Shown here: in pieces, positions 9,469 to 22,261 of the stretch | Numbering within the stretch: the first letter of the stretch is position 1 | How the letters are laid out: each line of letters starts with the position of its first letter | Assembly: GCA_029433525.1 (NCBI GenBank) | Contig: JAQTIF010000001.1 | Coordinates: 2,232,001-2,296,000 of the forward strand | Direction of reading: 5' to 3' | Length of the DNA: 64,000 bases | Origin: Enterobacteriaceae bacterium ESL0689 | GTDB lineage: Bacteria; Pseudomonadota; Gammaproteobacteria; Enterobacterales; Enterobacteriaceae | Position numbers and translations under genes: made by a program | Notes under the pieces: generated by a model | The model's input: the letters and a program-made list of their open reading frames with translations, nothing else | The model's database searches: none | What the model was told of the DNA's origin: nothing

Positions 9469-11415
9469 TCAGGGTGAATTTCCCGCCGCGCGGTTTTTCG
9501 TTTTCCCCTTGCGGCGGGGTTTTCGTTGGCTGTCGCCAGCGTTGTACTTTCCGGAGGCGGCCATAATCCCCCGGAACTGCGTTGTCGGCGTGCTTCGCGC
9601 CTGGCTAATAAGCTGATGCAGTGAATCGATCAGTGGCTGCATAAAATCCTGATAACGACACTGTTTTTCACTTATTTTAGTTAATTCCGACTCCCAGTGA
9701 GCGGTCATATCCGGACGGGAAGCGGTCTCTGGCAGCGAGTGAATTAACGCCCGCCCCGCCTTCGTGGCATGGATAGAACGCCCCTTTTTTATCAGAAAAT
9801 TTCGTTTAAACAGCAGCTCGATAATGCCAGCGCGGGTCGCCTCAGTGCCCAACCCATCGGTGGCGCGTAAGATCTTTTTCAAATTTTTATCCTGAACAAA
9901 ACGGGCAATGCCGGTCATTGCCGAGAGCAATGTCGCATCGGTAAAGTGACGAGGGGGCTGAGTCTGTCGGGCCACCACCTCACCTTGTTCACACAGCAAT
10001 TGATCCTGTTTTGCCACTACCGGCAAGGGTATACCGTCATTCTCTTCATCACGCTCTTTACTGCCCAACAGCGTGCGCCAGCCCGCTTCGGTCAGAAAGC
10101 GCGCTTTTGCGACAAACTTACCGCTGACAATATCAAGATCAATCTGACATTGACGAAACTGTGCCGCCGGGCAAAACTGCATCAGATACTGGCGGGCGAT
10201 CAGATTATAAATTTTTTCTTCATTATCAGTGAGTTTCACTGCACTGCTGCGCGCAGTCGGAATAATTGCATGGTGTGCGTCGACCTTTTTATCATCCCAG
10301 CAGCGATTGCGTATCGCCAGATCGATAACCGGTTGTGGTAACAATTCCGCCGCATGTACGCTGATGGCATTAAATACTGCCTGACGACCAGCAAAATGCT
10401 CTTCTGGCAGATAACGACTATCTGAACGCGGATAGGTAATCAGTTTGTGCGTTTCATACAGTTTCTGGCAAATATCAAGCACATTTTGCGCACTCAAGGC
10501 AAAACGCTTCGCTGCTTCAATTTGCAGTGAGGAGAGCGAAAAAGGTAACGGCGGCGGTTCTGCTTCCCGCTTATCATGATACGCGGTGACGATCGCAGGC
10601 TGGCCAGTAATACGCCTGACCACATGTTCCGCCAGTGGTCGATGCAACAAGCGCCCTTCTTCATCCTGATAGGGTTCGCAAGCCTCACTCGGTTGCCAGA
10701 TGGCGGTAAAACGCTCTCCCTGCGGGGTGACAATGTGTGCCTTGACTTCAAAAAAATCTTTCGCGATAAAATTTTCGATTTCTTCATCGCGACGCACCAC
10801 CAGCCCCAGTACGGGGGTCTGAACCCGCCCAACCGATAATACCCCCTGATAACCGGCATGACGTCCCAGTAAGGTATAGGCACGGGTCATATTAATGCCA
10901 TACAGCCAGTCAGCGCGCGCACGGGCCAGCGCAGAGACGCATAATGGTATAAATTCGTGATTGGCACGCAGGCGTGAAATCGCGCGGTCCACCGCCTGCG
11001 GATTGAGGTCGTTAATCAGACAACGTTGCACATGCTGGCGCTTTTCCGCGGCGAGTTGCAGATAATCAAGCACCTCATCGACCAGAAGCTGACCTTCCCG
11101 GTCCGGGTCGCCAGCATGGACGATCTCCTGCGCTTCACCCAGCAACCGCCGGATGGTATTCAGTTGTTTCATCACCGATGTTTTCGGCTGAAGCTGCCAT
11201 TTTTCCGGTACAATCGGCAGATCCTGTAAATTCCAGCGAACATAGCGATCATCATAAACATCCGGCTGCGCCTGCTCCAGCAGATGGCCAATACACCAGG
11301 TCACCACCTGACCATCGCCACAGGCAATATAACCATCCCCTTTACGGTGCGGTTTGGGTAATACCTCAGCAATAGCGCGACCAAGGCTAGGTTTTTCTGC
11401 AATAAATAAGCGCAT
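9469..11415 (-). CDS. topB: DNA topoisomerase III
   Basis: TopB is a type IA topoisomerase that decatenates single-stranded junctions and replication intermediates. The 648-aa protein begins [20 protein letters not shown] (TOPRIM domain), has the acidic motif [20 protein letters not shown], and the active-site tyrosine in [17 protein letters not shown] near residue 328. [19 protein letters not shown] follows, and the C-terminus is basic ([13 protein letters not shown]). The start at 11415 aligns with E. coli and lies four bases after the selD stop, so the two genes are probably coupled, as in E. coli. Confidence 0.96.
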   Translation of the reverse strand: MRLFIAEKPSLGRAIAEVLPKPHRKGDGYIACGDGQVVTWCIGHLLEQAQPDVYDDRYVRWNLQDLPIVPEKWQLQPKTSVMKQLNTIRRLLGEAQEIVHAGDPDREGQLLVDEVLDYLQLAAEKRQHVQRCLINDLNPQAVDRAISRLRANHEFIPLCVSALARARADWLYGINMTRAYTLLGRHAGYQGVLSVGRVQTPVLGLVVRRDEEIENFIAKDFFEVKAHIVTPQGERFTAIWQPSEACEPYQDEEGRLLHRPLAEHVVRRITGQPAIVTAYHDKREAEPPPLPFSLSSLQIEAAKRFALSAQNVLDICQKLYETHKLITYPRSDSRYLPEEHFAGRQAVFNAISVHAAELLPQPVIDLAIRNRCWDDKKVDAHHAIIPTARSSAVKLTDNEEKIYNLIARQYLMQFCPAAQFRQCQIDLDIVSGKFVAKARFLTEAGWRTLLGSKERDEENDGIPLPVVAKQDQLLCEQGEVVARQTQPPRHFTDATLLSAMTGIARFVQDKNLKKILRATDGLGTEATRAGIIELLFKRNFLIKKGRSIHATKAGRALIHSLPETASRPDMTAHWESELTKISEKQCRYQDFMQPLIDSLHQLISQARSTPTTQFRGIMAASGKYNAGDSQRKPRRKGKTKNRAAGNSP

Positions 11416-11419
11416 AGCG

Positions 11420-12463
11420 TTAATCAACTTCGATCATCGGTTGTCCGTCACGCGCGGCGACTAACGTACCAATGGCCACCAGCGGGATAGCAAACGTCTG
11501 GGCTACCGCCTGCACTTTCGCTTCCGCTTCGGGGAGTACTGCCAGCAATAATCCGCCTGACGTTTGTGGATCACACAATAACGCTCGCCACGCTGCTGGC
11601 ATATCTCCGATCAGATGCCCATAGCTGGCAAAATTACGTTCGGTGCCACCGGGGACAGCGCCTGCCGCAATATAGGCTTCGACGCCCGCTAATTTCGGGA
11701 TATCGGCATAATTTAAGCGGGCGCCGAGACCTGCGCCACGACACATTTCACTCAGATGACCGAGCAAACCAAACCCGGTGACGTCCGTCATGGCTTTCAC
11801 CCCTTCAATCTCAGCGAAGGCGGTGCCCGCCAGGTTCATCTGACACATTATTTCTGTCGCTACGCCCTGATGTTCCGGTTTGAGCAGCGATTTTTTCTCT
11901 GCGGTCGTCAGGATGCCAATCCCCAGCGGTTTGGTCAGATACAATCGACAGCCCGCCACCGCGGTACAGTTTCGCTTGATCCGTTCCGTGGGGATCACTC
12001 CGGTCACCGCGAGGCCGAAAATAGGTTCCGGCGCATCAATCGAATGGCCTCCGGCCAGCGCGATTGACGCCTGCCGACAGGCAAAGCGCCCCCCATCCAC
12101 CACCTGCGCTGCAATTTCTGCCGCCAGGGTATTTATCGGCCAGCCGAGGATCGCGATCGCCATGATCGGTTTTCCGCCCATCGCAAAAATATCACTGATC
12201 GCATTGGTCGCCGCAATGCGGCCAAAATCGAACGGATTATCGACAATCGGCATAAAAAAATCGGTGGTGCTGATAATCGATGTCCCGTTACCGGCATCAT
12301 AAACCGCTGCATCATCACTGGTTTCATTGCCCACCAGCAAGTGAGGATCAGAAAAGGTTTGCTGCTGGCTTTTGAGGATCGTCTCCAGCACCTGGGGGGA
12401 AATTTTACAACCGCAGCCCGCACCATGACTGTATTGCGTTAAACGAATGGTTTGCCCGCTCAT
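11420..12463 (-). CDS. selD: Selenide, water dikinase
   Basis: SelD makes selenophosphate from selenide and ATP, the selenium donor for selenocysteine and selenouridine. The 347-aa length equals E. coli. The catalytic Cys and Lys are visible in [11 protein letters not shown] (Cys17, Lys20; cysteine, not selenocysteine), followed by [31 protein letters not shown] and FAMGGKP. The ATG at 12463 is preferred over one 6 bases upstream because AGGAG then has proper spacing. It forms an operon-like series ydjA-selD-topB. Confidence 0.97.
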   Translation of the reverse strand: MSGQTIRLTQYSHGAGCGCKISPQVLETILKSQQQTFSDPHLLVGNETSDDAAVYDAGNGTSIISTTDFFMPIVDNPFDFGRIAATNAISDIFAMGGKPIMAIAILGWPINTLAAEIAAQVVDGGRFACRQASIALAGGHSIDAPEPIFGLAVTGVIPTERIKRNCTAVAGCRLYLTKPLGIGILTTAEKKSLLKPEHQGVATEIMCQMNLAGTAFAEIEGVKAMTDVTGFGLLGHLSEMCRGAGLGARLNYADIPKLAGVEAYIAAGAVPGGTERNFASYGHLIGDMPAAWRALLCDPQTSGGLLLAVLPEAEAKVQAVAQTFAIPLVAIGTLVAARDGQPMIEVD

Positions 12464-12493
12464 GAGCATCTCCTGTCAGACAGTGGCTAAATA

Positions 12494-13048
12494 TCAGAAA
12501 TGTGTCACAAAAGATTCGCTATCCAGTGGGCGAATACTACGGGGTGAGCGGGTCGGTTGTGGTGTTCCGAGGTAGAGAAAACCGACCAGTTTATCCTGTT
12601 GACGGCAGGAAAACGCGGCACGCACTAGCGGGCTGTCGGTCAATGGGCCACTGCGCCAGATGCCATTAAATCCCTGGGCAACCGCCGCCATCTGCATCGC
12701 CATCACCGCACATCCTGCGGTTACTACCTGCTCCCATTGCGGTACTTTCGGGTGCGTTTGACAATGGGCCACCACCGCAATAATCAGTGGCGCACGAAAA
12801 GGAGCCTGGCGTGCCTTTTCGATCCCATTATCATCCTGCCCTGCTTCCTGTGCGGCTTGCGCTAACAGTTGACTAAAGCGCTGGAGGCCTTCATCAGCAA
12901 TGATGAAGAAGCGCCACGGGTGCAGCATACCGTGATCCGGTGCACGCATCCCGGCACGCAGAATGTTTTCCAGTTGTTCACCGCCGGGTGCGGGTGCCAT
13001 CAGACTGGAAGCACTACGACGATTTATCAGTAGATCAAGGGCATCCAT
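12494..13048 (-). CDS. ydjA: Nitroreductase family protein YdjA
   Basis: This 184-aa FMN-dependent nitroreductase-family protein (183 in E. coli) starts [19 protein letters not shown], with the FMN-phosphate-binding RRSAS motif, and has [17 protein letters not shown] and [12 protein letters not shown]. YdjA is among the smallest members of the family; its physiological substrate is not known. A perfect AGGAG precedes the ATG. It is divergent from sppA and 30 bp upstream of selD, the same arrangement as in E. coli. Confidence 0.95.
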   Translation of the reverse strand: MDALDLLINRRSASSLMAPAPGGEQLENILRAGMRAPDHGMLHPWRFFIIADEGLQRFSQLLAQAAQEAGQDDNGIEKARQAPFRAPLIIAVVAHCQTHPKVPQWEQVVTAGCAVMAMQMAAVAQGFNGIWRSGPLTDSPLVRAAFSCRQQDKLVGFLYLGTPQPTRSPRSIRPLDSESFVTHF

Positions 13049-13209
13049 TTATATTACTCCTGTGAGACCATTTCGCATAAAATTATCATGTATCAGAATT
13101 TTGTTATAGCCATCGGATCATTCCTGCTGACAATTATCCATTGTGTCATTAGGATATCGGCTACAACACATTCACAGCGACATTATTTTAATCATCTCAC
13201 GGAGAATAA

Positions 13210-15048
13210 ATGCATCCTCTCACCAGAATAACGAAGTGGACATGGCGAATACTCGACTTTTCCCGTCGACTCGTACTCAACCTGATGTTCCTGCTATTGA
13301 TTCTGATCTTTGTCGGTCTATGGATAGCGAGCAAATTTTCACCGCCTGTTCCCGCTGATAGTGCATTATTACTGAATATCTCGGGGGTGATCGTCGACAT
13401 GCCCTCAAGCAGCGCAAAATTCAGCGAGATCGGCCAGCAACTGTTAACGGGTGACAGTGATACACCTCAGGAAAATTCCGTATTTGATATTGTCGATGCT
13501 ATTCGCCAGGCGAAAACCGACAATCGCATTACTGGCATTGTGCTTGATCTCAAGGATCTTATCGGTGGCGATCAACCCTCGCTGCACTATATTGGCAAGG
13601 CGTTGAATGAATTTCGCGAGAGCAACAAACCGGTCTATGCTATCGGCAGGCACTACAATCAGAGCCAGTATTATCTCGCCAGCTTTGCCAATCGTATCTG
13701 GCTCACGCCCTACGGAGAAATCGATTTGCATGGTTTCGCTGCCTACAATATGTATTACAAATCGCTACTCGATAAGCTGAAAATCTCCACGCATGTCTTC
13801 CGGATTGGGACCTATAAATCTGCGGTCGAGCCCTTTATCCGCGATGATATGTCACCTGCTGCGCGTGAGGCCAACAGCCGTTGGATTGGCGAACTGTGGG
13901 ATAACTATCTTGAGACCATCGCCGCTAACCGCAAAATTACGCCTCAACAGCTGTTCCCTGAAGCCCGGCAAATGCTTAGCGATTTACGCAACGCTGATGG
14001 CAATACGGCACAATATGCCCTCAATAATAAACTGGTTGATGAGCTGTTGACCGCCAATGAGATGGAAAAGAAGCTGATCAAACAGTTTAAGCTCAATAAG
14101 CGGACAAAGCATTATCGTTCCATCAGCTATTACGATTATGATGTGGTGACACCGCCTGCAAAGAAAGACACCATTGCTGTCATCGCGGTCAACGGCGTGA
14201 TCGTCGATGGCAAAGATAGCCAGGGTAGCGCAGGGGGTGATAGCGTCGCTGAACAGATCCAGTTAGCCAGTCAGAATCCCAATACCAAAGCGATTGTCCT
14301 GCGTGTCAACAGCCCGGGTGGCAGTGTCACGGCATCTGAAGTTATTCGCGAAACACTGGCGACAGCCAGGACAAAGGGCATTCCTGTGGTGGTATCAATG
14401 GGAGGCATGGCGGCCTCCGGGGGATACTGGATCACCACGCCAGCGAATTACATTATTGCGGACCCCAACACACTGACCGGTTCGATCGGTATTTTTGGTA
14501 TCGTCAATACCTTCGAAAAATCCCTCGATGCCATTGGCATTCATGGCGATGGCGTATCAACATCAGTGCTGGCGAATATCTCACCATTCCAGCCGTTACC
14601 TGATGAAGTGCAACAAATGATCCAGTTAAGTATCGAATCTGGTTATAAACAGTTTATTCAACTGGTGGCGAAAGCACGCCACAGTACACCTGAAAAAATT
14701 GACCAGATTGCTCAGGGTCATGTCTGGACCGGAAAAGATGCAAAGGCGAACGGACTGGTCGATAGCCTTGGTGACTTTGACGACGCCGTTGCCAAAGCGG
14801 CTGAACTGGCAAAAATCAAGCACTGGAATATCGAGTTTTATCAGGAAACGCCGACCTTCACCTCGCTGGCACTCAGCCTGTTCAGTGGTTCGGTACGCGC
14901 CTCATTACCCGCGATGCTTCACGCCTGGCTGCCCGCGCCACTAGCAGTGACCGCCAGTGAAATCAAGGCCGAAAGCGACAAGCTCGCGCAGTTTAACGAT
15001 CCTCAGAATCGTTATGCCTTTTGCCTGAATTGCGCCAGCATTCGTTAA
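13210..15048 (+). CDS. sppA: Signal peptide peptidase SppA (protease IV)
   Basis: SppA degrades cleaved signal peptides in the inner membrane, with its active domain in the periplasm. The 612-aa protein (618 in E. coli) has one N-terminal membrane helix (about residues 22-44) and the doubled S49 peptidase architecture. The catalytic lysine is visible in [13 protein letters not shown] in the N-terminal half and the catalytic serine in [12 protein letters not shown] in the C-terminal half. The ATG follows ACGGAGAATAA. A strong terminator separates it from ansA. Confidence 0.96.
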   Translation: MHPLTRITKWTWRILDFSRRLVLNLMFLLLILIFVGLWIASKFSPPVPADSALLLNISGVIVDMPSSSAKFSEIGQQLLTGDSDTPQENSVFDIVDAIRQAKTDNRITGIVLDLKDLIGGDQPSLHYIGKALNEFRESNKPVYAIGRHYNQSQYYLASFANRIWLTPYGEIDLHGFAAYNMYYKSLLDKLKISTHVFRIGTYKSAVEPFIRDDMSPAAREANSRWIGELWDNYLETIAANRKITPQQLFPEARQMLSDLRNADGNTAQYALNNKLVDELLTANEMEKKLIKQFKLNKRTKHYRSISYYDYDVVTPPAKKDTIAVIAVNGVIVDGKDSQGSAGGDSVAEQIQLASQNPNTKAIVLRVNSPGGSVTASEVIRETLATARTKGIPVVVSMGGMAASGGYWITTPANYIIADPNTLTGSIGIFGIVNTFEKSLDAIGIHGDGVSTSVLANISPFQPLPDEVQQMIQLSIESGYKQFIQLVAKARHSTPEKIDQIAQGHVWTGKDAKANGLVDSLGDFDDAVAKAAELAKIKHWNIEFYQETPTFTSLALSLFSGSVRASLPAMLHAWLPAPLAVTASEIKAESDKLAQFNDPQNRYAFCLNCASIR

Positions 15049-15068
15049 CCTTGTCGATTTATCTCGCC

Positions 15069-15094
15069 GCTGCCCCTTTACGGGGCAGCACTTT
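15069..15094 (+). terminator. Intrinsic terminator after sppA
   Basis: GCTGCCCC and GGGGCAGC form an 8-bp stem around a short loop, followed by ACTTTTG. It lies about 20 bp after the sppA stop. Confidence 0.75.
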
Positions 15095-15145
15095 TGCCCT
15101 GACGTTTTATACTGACTGACGCCCACAGATAATTTAAGTGATCCC

Positions 15146-16162
15146 ATGTCCAGAAAATCGATTTACGTTGCCTATACCGGCGGTACCATCGGTATGCAAC
15201 ATTCACAATATGGTTATATTCCGGTTTCAGGCTATTTACAGCAACAACTCGCATTGATGCCAGAATTTCATCGCCCGGAGATGCCACACTTTACGATCCA
15301 TGAATATCAACCGCTGATGGACTCCTCTGATATGACCCCGGATGACTGGCAACACATCGCGGATGATATCTGTCACCATTACGATCAATATGATGGTTTT
15401 GTTATCCTGCATGGCACTGATACGATGGCATTTACCGCTTCGGCGTTATCCTTTATGCTGGAAAATCTCGGCAAACCGGTCATTGTGACAGGGTCACAAA
15501 TTCCGTTAGCTGAATTGCGCTCTGACGGCCAAATCAACCTGCTCAATGCGCTATATATCGCCGCACGCTATCCGGTTAACGAGGTGTCACTGTTCTTTAA
15601 TAACCGCTTGTATCGCGGAAACCGGACAACAAAAGTGCATGCAGATGGTTTTGATGCTTTCGACTCGCCCAATCTGCCTCCGTTGCTGGAAGCAGGCATT
15701 CATATTCGTCGCCTTACTACACCGCTGAGCCCTGATTATGACAGCCAACTGCGCGCCCATCCGATTACGCCACAGCCCATTGGCGTGATCACGATTTATC
15801 CGGGAATCTCTGCCGATGTGGTATCCAACTTTCTGCGTCAGCCGGTGAAAGCGCTGATCCTGCGATCTTACGGGGTCGGCAATGCGCCACAAAACCGTGC
15901 CTTTCTTCAGGTTCTGGCAGAGGCCAGTCAACGTGGTATTATCGTCATTAATCTGACCCAGTGCCTGTCTGGTAAGGTCAATATGGGGGGCTACGCGACC
16001 GGTAATGCGCTGGCTCAGGCTGGTGTGATCAGCGGCTTTGACATGACGGTGGAAGCCACCCTGACCAAACTCCATTATTTATTAAGTCAGGCACTGGACC
16101 CCGCAACCATTCGCTGTCTGATGCAGGAAAACCTGCGTGGTGAACTCACCCCAGGCGAATAA
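15146..16162 (+). CDS. ansA: L-asparaginase I (cytoplasmic)
   Basis: AnsA hydrolyses asparagine to aspartate and ammonia. The 338-aa protein equals the E. coli length and has both active-site signatures: YVAYTGGTIGM near the N-terminus (nucleophilic Thr) and DGFVILHGTDTMAFTASALS near residue 95. There is no signal peptide, which separates it from the periplasmic AnsB. It is 15 bp upstream of pncA, so the two likely form an operon, as in E. coli. Confidence 0.96.
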   Translation: MSRKSIYVAYTGGTIGMQHSQYGYIPVSGYLQQQLALMPEFHRPEMPHFTIHEYQPLMDSSDMTPDDWQHIADDICHHYDQYDGFVILHGTDTMAFTASALSFMLENLGKPVIVTGSQIPLAELRSDGQINLLNALYIAARYPVNEVSLFFNNRLYRGNRTTKVHADGFDAFDSPNLPPLLEAGIHIRRLTTPLSPDYDSQLRAHPITPQPIGVITIYPGISADVVSNFLRQPVKALILRSYGVGNAPQNRAFLQVLAEASQRGIIVINLTQCLSGKVNMGGYATGNALAQAGVISGFDMTVEATLTKLHYLLSQALDPATIRCLMQENLRGELTPGE

Positions 16163-16177
16163 AACAAGGAAATTCCG

Positions 16178-16816
16178 ATGACCCATTGTGCTTTGCTGCT
16201 CATTGATTTACAAAATGATTTCTGTGCCGGTGGCGCGCTCGCGGTACCACAAGGTGACAGTGTCATTGCTATTGCCAACCAGTTGATTGATGAGTGCGTC
16301 ACCCGCGGTCATGCCATTATCGCCAGTCAGGACTGGCATCCGGCCAATCATGGCAGCTTTGCCAGCCAGCACCGACTGGCACCTTACTCTCAGGGAGAGC
16401 TGGAGGGGCTGGCACAAACCTTCTGGCCCGATCACTGCGTACAAAACAGCCCAGGGGCAGCGCTGCATCCACAACTCAATCAACAGGCTATCATCGCCTG
16501 CTTCCGGAAAGGAGAAAATCCGGCGATTGACAGTTACAGCGCCTTTTTCGATAACGGACGACGCCACAAAACGCAGCTTGATAGCTGGTTGCAGGAGCGG
16601 GAGATAAATACGCTTATCATTGCCGGGCTGGCAACTGACTACTGTGTCAGATTTACCGTGCTTGACGCGCTATCGCTGGGCTATAAGGTGAATGTGATTA
16701 CCGATGGCTGCCGTGGGGTTAATATTCAGCCTCAGGACAGCGCCGATGCTTTCCATGAAATGGGCGCAGCCGGTGCCACGCTGTACACATTCAGTGGCTG
16801 GCAAGCGGCACAGTGA
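16178..16816 (+). CDS. pncA: Nicotinamidase PncA
   Basis: PncA converts nicotinamide to nicotinate in NAD salvage. The 212-aa isochorismatase-fold protein shows the catalytic Asp in LLLIDLQNDFCAGGALAV, the metal-binding DWHPANHGSF, the catalytic Lys in FRKGENPAIDSYSAF and the nucleophilic Cys in IAGLATDYCVRFT. An AAGGAAA sequence precedes the ATG. It is downstream of ansA in the same operon and converges on msrB. Confidence 0.96.
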   Translation: MTHCALLLIDLQNDFCAGGALAVPQGDSVIAIANQLIDECVTRGHAIIASQDWHPANHGSFASQHRLAPYSQGELEGLAQTFWPDHCVQNSPGAALHPQLNQQAIIACFRKGENPAIDSYSAFFDNGRRHKTQLDSWLQEREINTLIIAGLATDYCVRFTVLDALSLGYKVNVITDGCRGVNIQPQDSADAFHEMGAAGATLYTFSGWQAAQ

Positions 16817-16861
16817 TGATATTTCCGGTCTGCCTTTGTGCAGGCTGGGCTGATGGCACCA

Positions 16862-17275
16862 CTAACCGTTAATACGATCATCACTGCTATTATCACTGAA
16901 ACTTAACGAAGCTGAATTGACACAAAATCGCTTACCGCTGGGCTGCGGCCCGTCAGGAAATACATGTCCTAAATGAGCATCACAGTGACCACAGCGAATT
17001 TCTGTGCGCCGCATGCCATGCGAATCATCACTAAGGTAACGGATCGCGTCACTGCTGACCGGCTCATAAAAAGCGGGCCAGCCACAACCTGAGGCATATT
17101 TTGCCTGCGAGTAAAATAACGCTGCGTCACACACCAGGCAGTGATAAATCCCATCCCGCTGATTATCCAGCAACCGCCCGCTGAATGGCGGCTCAGTCCC
17201 CCCCTGCTGTGTCACGTAAAACTGCATTTCACTCAAATTTTTTATGCGCTCTTGCGGTAAAAACGTCTTCGACAT
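16862..17275 (-). CDS. msrB: Peptide methionine-(R)-S-oxide reductase MsrB
   Basis: MsrB reduces methionine-R-sulfoxide in proteins using thioredoxin. The 137-aa length equals E. coli. Two zinc-binding CxxC pairs are visible (CLVCDAALF and [12 protein letters not shown]), and the catalytic Cys lies in [13 protein letters not shown]. It is divergent from gapA across about 335 bp, as in E. coli. Confidence 0.96.
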   Translation of the reverse strand: MSKTFLPQERIKNLSEMQFYVTQQGGTEPPFSGRLLDNQRDGIYHCLVCDAALFYSQAKYASGCGWPAFYEPVSSDAIRYLSDDSHGMRRTEIRCGHCDAHLGHVFPDGPQPSGKRFCVNSASLSFSDNSSDDRING

Positions 17276-18606
<1,331 letters not shown>

Positions 18607-18617
18607 ATTGCCTTTAT

Positions 18618-18687
18618 CAGTCACCACCCCTATGGCGGTGACTGAAATAAGCACCATAAAACGCCGCAAATCAATGCGGCGTTTTTG
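18618..18687 (+). terminator. Two hairpins after gapA, the second a clear intrinsic terminator
   Basis: CAGTCACC and GGTGACTG (18618-18644) form the first stem. AACGCCGCA and TGCGGCGTT (18660-18683) form the second, followed by TTTTG. The second also ends the convergent transporter gene, whose stop codon lies next to it. Confidence 0.8.
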
Positions 18688-20145
18688 TTACCAGAAGCCG
18701 ATTATCTTCATCCAGGCACTTCCCAGCACCAGCCAGATAGCCAGAGAGGCAATCGATACAATAAAACTCCCCCCCCACCATTGCCCGGTAGTGTTATAAC
18801 CGGAACCAAAAAGGGCAGGCCCAGGGCCACCAGAATATTGCGTTAATCCCATCGACAGACTGGAGGTATAACCCAGCGCCAGCGCGGCAAAAAGAGGCGG
18901 TACACCGACGATAAGCGCGACAGAGAGGAAAGCCTGATACATCGCTGAGATATGCGCCATTGCAGAAGCAAAGAAATAGCGTGTGTAAAAATAGACCAGT
19001 ACCAGCAGCAACAAAACGATCATGCCGTTAAAGTGACTCACATAGTTAGCAATATACTGAGATATCCATTTGATCATGCCATATTTATTCAGCGCATTCG
19101 CCATCATCACCAGAACCGCAAACCAGAACATGGTATCCCAGGCGGCTTTTTCTGCAATGATATCTTTCCACGACATAATATTACTCACCAGCAGCACCAT
19201 CAGCCCAATAAACGCAGAAAGTGTCGGCGGAATGGAGAAGAAAATATCTCCCACCGTCCAGAGCAATATCAGCAACACGAAATCGAAAGCCAGAATTTTT
19301 TCCGCCAGCGACATCGGCCCCATATTCTGTAGCTCTGCTTTAGCCATCGTTGGGATTTCCGGTGTTTTCTTCAGCTCTGGTGGATAAATAACATACAGCA
19401 CCAGTGGCAGCAGGATCAGCGAAGCGATCCCCGGGACAATGGCACCGACAAACCAGTTGCTCCAGGTAATCACAATCCCCTGCTCTTTTGCCAGTTCAGC
19501 TATCAGCGGATTTCCTGCCATTGCGGTTAAAAACATGGTACAGACGATAGCGTCAATTTGTGACACACAGATCATTAAAAAAGCGCCCGCTTTTCTGGCG
19601 GTCGCTCCAGGCTCTGAGCGATAGATAGTGGCTATAGAGCGGGTGATGGGATACATAATGCCCCCTCCTCTTGCTGATGCGGAGGGAATGCCTGGCCCTA
19701 AAACGATATCAGACAGCGCCAAACCATAGGCCACGCCCAGCATGCCTGAGCCACAGCGGGAAATAAACCATAACGCTATGCGCTTCCCCAGTCCGGTCTT
19801 GATAACGGCACGCGAAATAAACATGGCGATACCAATTAACCAGATGGTGTTATTGGCAAAACCGGATAAAGCGGCCACTTTACCACTGTTTCCCGGTGAA
19901 AGCGGCGTGACCTCCAGCAAGGCGGAGACGATCAGCGCAATCATCGTCACCGCGCCCATCGGCAGCACTTTCAGGATAATGGCAAAAATCGTCGCAACAA
20001 AAATCGCAAACATATGCCATGCATTATCCGTCAAGCCGACAGGGGGAGGTATCACCCCGATGATCGTCCCGGATAATACCGCAAGCACCGCTTTCCAGAC
20101 AGGAAAAGCCAGCTTTACCTCCAGCGTTTTATCCACTTCTGTCAT
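18688..20145 (-). CDS. DASS family dicarboxylate/anion transporter
   Basis: The 485-aa inner membrane protein has about 12-14 hydrophobic segments and the divalent anion:sodium symporter (CitT/TtdT/YbhI) pattern: NAWHMFAIFVATI near residue 40, LSGFANNTIWLIGIAMFISR, ITRSIATIYRSEPG, and a GLTQYSGGPGPALFGSGY loop near residue 430. These carriers exchange or import C4-dicarboxylates, citrate, tartrate or 2-oxoglutarate; the exact substrate cannot be read from the sequence. The N-terminus is 10-20 residues longer than in YbhI. No metabolic partner gene is next to it. Confidence 0.85.
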   Translation of the reverse strand: MTEVDKTLEVKLAFPVWKAVLAVLSGTIIGVIPPPVGLTDNAWHMFAIFVATIFAIILKVLPMGAVTMIALIVSALLEVTPLSPGNSGKVAALSGFANNTIWLIGIAMFISRAVIKTGLGKRIALWFISRCGSGMLGVAYGLALSDIVLGPGIPSASARGGGIMYPITRSIATIYRSEPGATARKAGAFLMICVSQIDAIVCTMFLTAMAGNPLIAELAKEQGIVITWSNWFVGAIVPGIASLILLPLVLYVIYPPELKKTPEIPTMAKAELQNMGPMSLAEKILAFDFVLLILLWTVGDIFFSIPPTLSAFIGLMVLLVSNIMSWKDIIAEKAAWDTMFWFAVLVMMANALNKYGMIKWISQYIANYVSHFNGMIVLLLLVLVYFYTRYFFASAMAHISAMYQAFLSVALIVGVPPLFAALALGYTSSLSMGLTQYSGGPGPALFGSGYNTTGQWWGGSFIVSIASLAIWLVLGSAWMKIIGFW

Positions 20146-20417
20146 TCTGTTCTCCTGGGTTTATTTTTGCAGTCGATAATCATTCCTGACTCAGATGATT
20201 ATCAATGAATGAACAATAATTCCACAGTGAAATATCCGGGATTTAACGCTGATCACAATCACGATAGTAGAGCTGGTCTCATGAGTTATCAGGCAAATGA
20301 AAATAATTTGATACCCGGACATCACCAAAGGCCAACGATACTCAGATGACTAATGATTTATGTACAGTCTTTCCGGCACTAATGATAAGATTATCGCTTT
20401 GGCAACGGCTTTTCTTT

Positions 20418-20864
20418 ATGTTTGATATCACGCTGTTTATTCTTTCAGGATTCGCGGTGCTGGGTTTTATAAGTCATAACACCCCCGTCGCCATTTCAAT
20501 CCTCGCGTTAATTATTATCCGTATCACACCCCTCAATATTTTTTTCCCGTGGGTTGAAAAACAGGGGGTAACGGTCGGTATTATTATCCTGACGATGGGA
20601 GTTATGGCACCGATGGCCAGCGGCACACTTCCGCCATCGACACTACTGCACTCATTGATCAACTGGAAGTCATTGCTGGCTGTCGCAGTAGGTATTCTTG
20701 TTTCCTGGCTGGGTGGCCGTGGCGTTGCCTTAATGAGTGTCCAGCCACAGTTGGTTGCCGGGTTACTGATCGGCACACTATTAGGGGTCGCGCTGTTCCG
20801 GGGGATCCCTGTCGGTCCGTTAATCGCGGCGGGTATTGTCTCGTTATTTTTAGGGAAATCGTAG
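20418..20864 (+). CDS. yeaL: UPF0756 membrane protein YeaL
   Basis: The start at 20418 ([20 protein letters not shown]) gives 148 aa, the same as E. coli YeaL; an upstream ATG at 20346 would add 24 residues with no family support. There are four hydrophobic helices with the conserved [19 protein letters not shown] and [11 protein letters not shown]. Function is unknown. The ribosome binding site is weak (GGCAACGG). The gene is followed by nimT, as in the E. coli yea region. Confidence 0.9.
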   Translation: MFDITLFILSGFAVLGFISHNTPVAISILALIIIRITPLNIFFPWVEKQGVTVGIIILTMGVMAPMASGTLPPSTLLHSLINWKSLLAVAVGILVSWLGGRGVALMSVQPQLVAGLLIGTLLGVALFRGIPVGPLIAAGIVSLFLGKS

Positions 20865-20950
20865 TCCGCTTTACCGGACGCGGCCAAAGTCTAATAATTT
20901 ATTTTTCGCGATGATTTTTTTACTGTTTCGTTCACTGACCAGGAATGACT

Positions 20951-22138
20951 ATGCGTCGTGCTATGAGTTGTGCTATCCGTCACCGTAATCTGCTATTAAT
21001 TATCGGCATTTTATCTATTGCGACCACGCTGCGTGTGACTTTTACCGCTATGGCGCCGTTGCTGGATGTGATCCATGCTGAATATGGCCTCACGACCGCC
21101 CAAACGGGCCTGTTAACCACGCTGCCTCTTCTGGCCTTTGGCGTGGTTTCACCGCTGGCCGCCAGCATCGCCGGCCGTCTGGGCTTAGAACGCAGCCTGC
21201 TGTTCGCCCTGATTTTGATTTGTCTCGGTATTGGTTTGCGTTCTCTGCCTACTGTCACACTGCTTTTTGCTGGCACTACGATGATCGGCTGTGGCATCGC
21301 ATTGGGTAATGTCCTGTTACCGGGACTGCTTAAACGTGATTTTCCACATCATATTGCGAAGATGACTGGCGCTTACTCTCTGACCATGGGCATCGCGGCG
21401 GCCTGTGGATCGGCTCTGGTGGTTCCGCTGGCGCTGGCAGGCTTAGGCTGGCGAGGCGCGCTGTTAATGTTGCTACTGTTTCCCCTGGTTGCGCTGTTAA
21501 TCTGGCTGCCACAAGCACGTCAGCAAACCACTGCGCCTGCCAGTCATTCAGGTGCATCGCAGCCACAGCGGATCTGGCGTTACGCGCTCGCCTGGCAGGT
21601 GACGATGTTTCTTGGTCTCAATTCACTGGTTTATTATGTCATCATCGGCTGGCTGCCTGCGATATTACAAAGTGCTGGTTACAGTGAAACTGAGGCAGGC
21701 TCGCTGCATGGCTTGCTCCAGCTGGCCACCGCTGTGCCGGGAGTGGCTATTCCCCTGCTTCTCCATCGCCTGAAAGACCAGCGTGCGATTGCCGCACTGA
21801 CAGCACTGATGTGTACTCTCAGTGCCGTCGGCCTGTGGTTATGGCCAGCACAGGCCATCATCTGGACGCTGATTTTTGGCTTCGGCTGTGGTGCAACGAT
21901 GATTCTTGGCTTGACGTTTATCGGCCTGCGTACCCGTTCGGCACCCCAGGCAGCGGCTCTGTCAGGAATGGCACAGACGGTCGGTTATCTGCTGGCGGCG
22001 GGCGGGCCACCCATCATGGGAAAAATTCACGATCTCTATGGTGACTGGCGTATTCCATTAATCACCATTGCGCTGATTGCTGTTGTTATGGCTGTATCGG
22101 GAGCGCTGGCTGCCCGCAATCGGGAAATTGGCGGATAG
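20951..22138 (+). CDS. nimT: MFS transporter NimT (YeaN), CynX/NimT family
   Basis: The 395-aa protein has 12 hydrophobic segments and the CynX/NimT family sequence LRVTFTAMAPLLDVI near the start, [34 protein letters not shown] and GAYSLTMGIAAACGSA. The E. coli homologue YeaN/NimT (393 aa) is linked to 2-nitroimidazole export; the natural substrate is uncertain. I chose the ATG at 20951 because AGGA then has 6-bp spacing; the ATG at 20945 directly abuts it. It converges on leuE. Confidence 0.9.
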   Translation: MRRAMSCAIRHRNLLLIIGILSIATTLRVTFTAMAPLLDVIHAEYGLTTAQTGLLTTLPLLAFGVVSPLAASIAGRLGLERSLLFALILICLGIGLRSLPTVTLLFAGTTMIGCGIALGNVLLPGLLKRDFPHHIAKMTGAYSLTMGIAAACGSALVVPLALAGLGWRGALLMLLLFPLVALLIWLPQARQQTTAPASHSGASQPQRIWRYALAWQVTMFLGLNSLVYYVIIGWLPAILQSAGYSETEAGSLHGLLQLATAVPGVAIPLLLHRLKDQRAIAALTALMCTLSAVGLWLWPAQAIIWTLIFGFGCGATMILGLTFIGLRTRSAPQAAALSGMAQTVGYLLAAGGPPIMGKIHDLYGDWRIPLITIALIAVVMAVSGALAARNREIGG

Positions 22139-22261
22139 CACTGCCCTGGCGAATAAAACGAAAGTTTATTTATCCGCTATAAAAAAGATCCCACGCAGCC
22201 GGCTGAGCGACGTAAAGCCTGCCATAACGGCAGGGAAACCTGTCACCATACTGAACGCTTG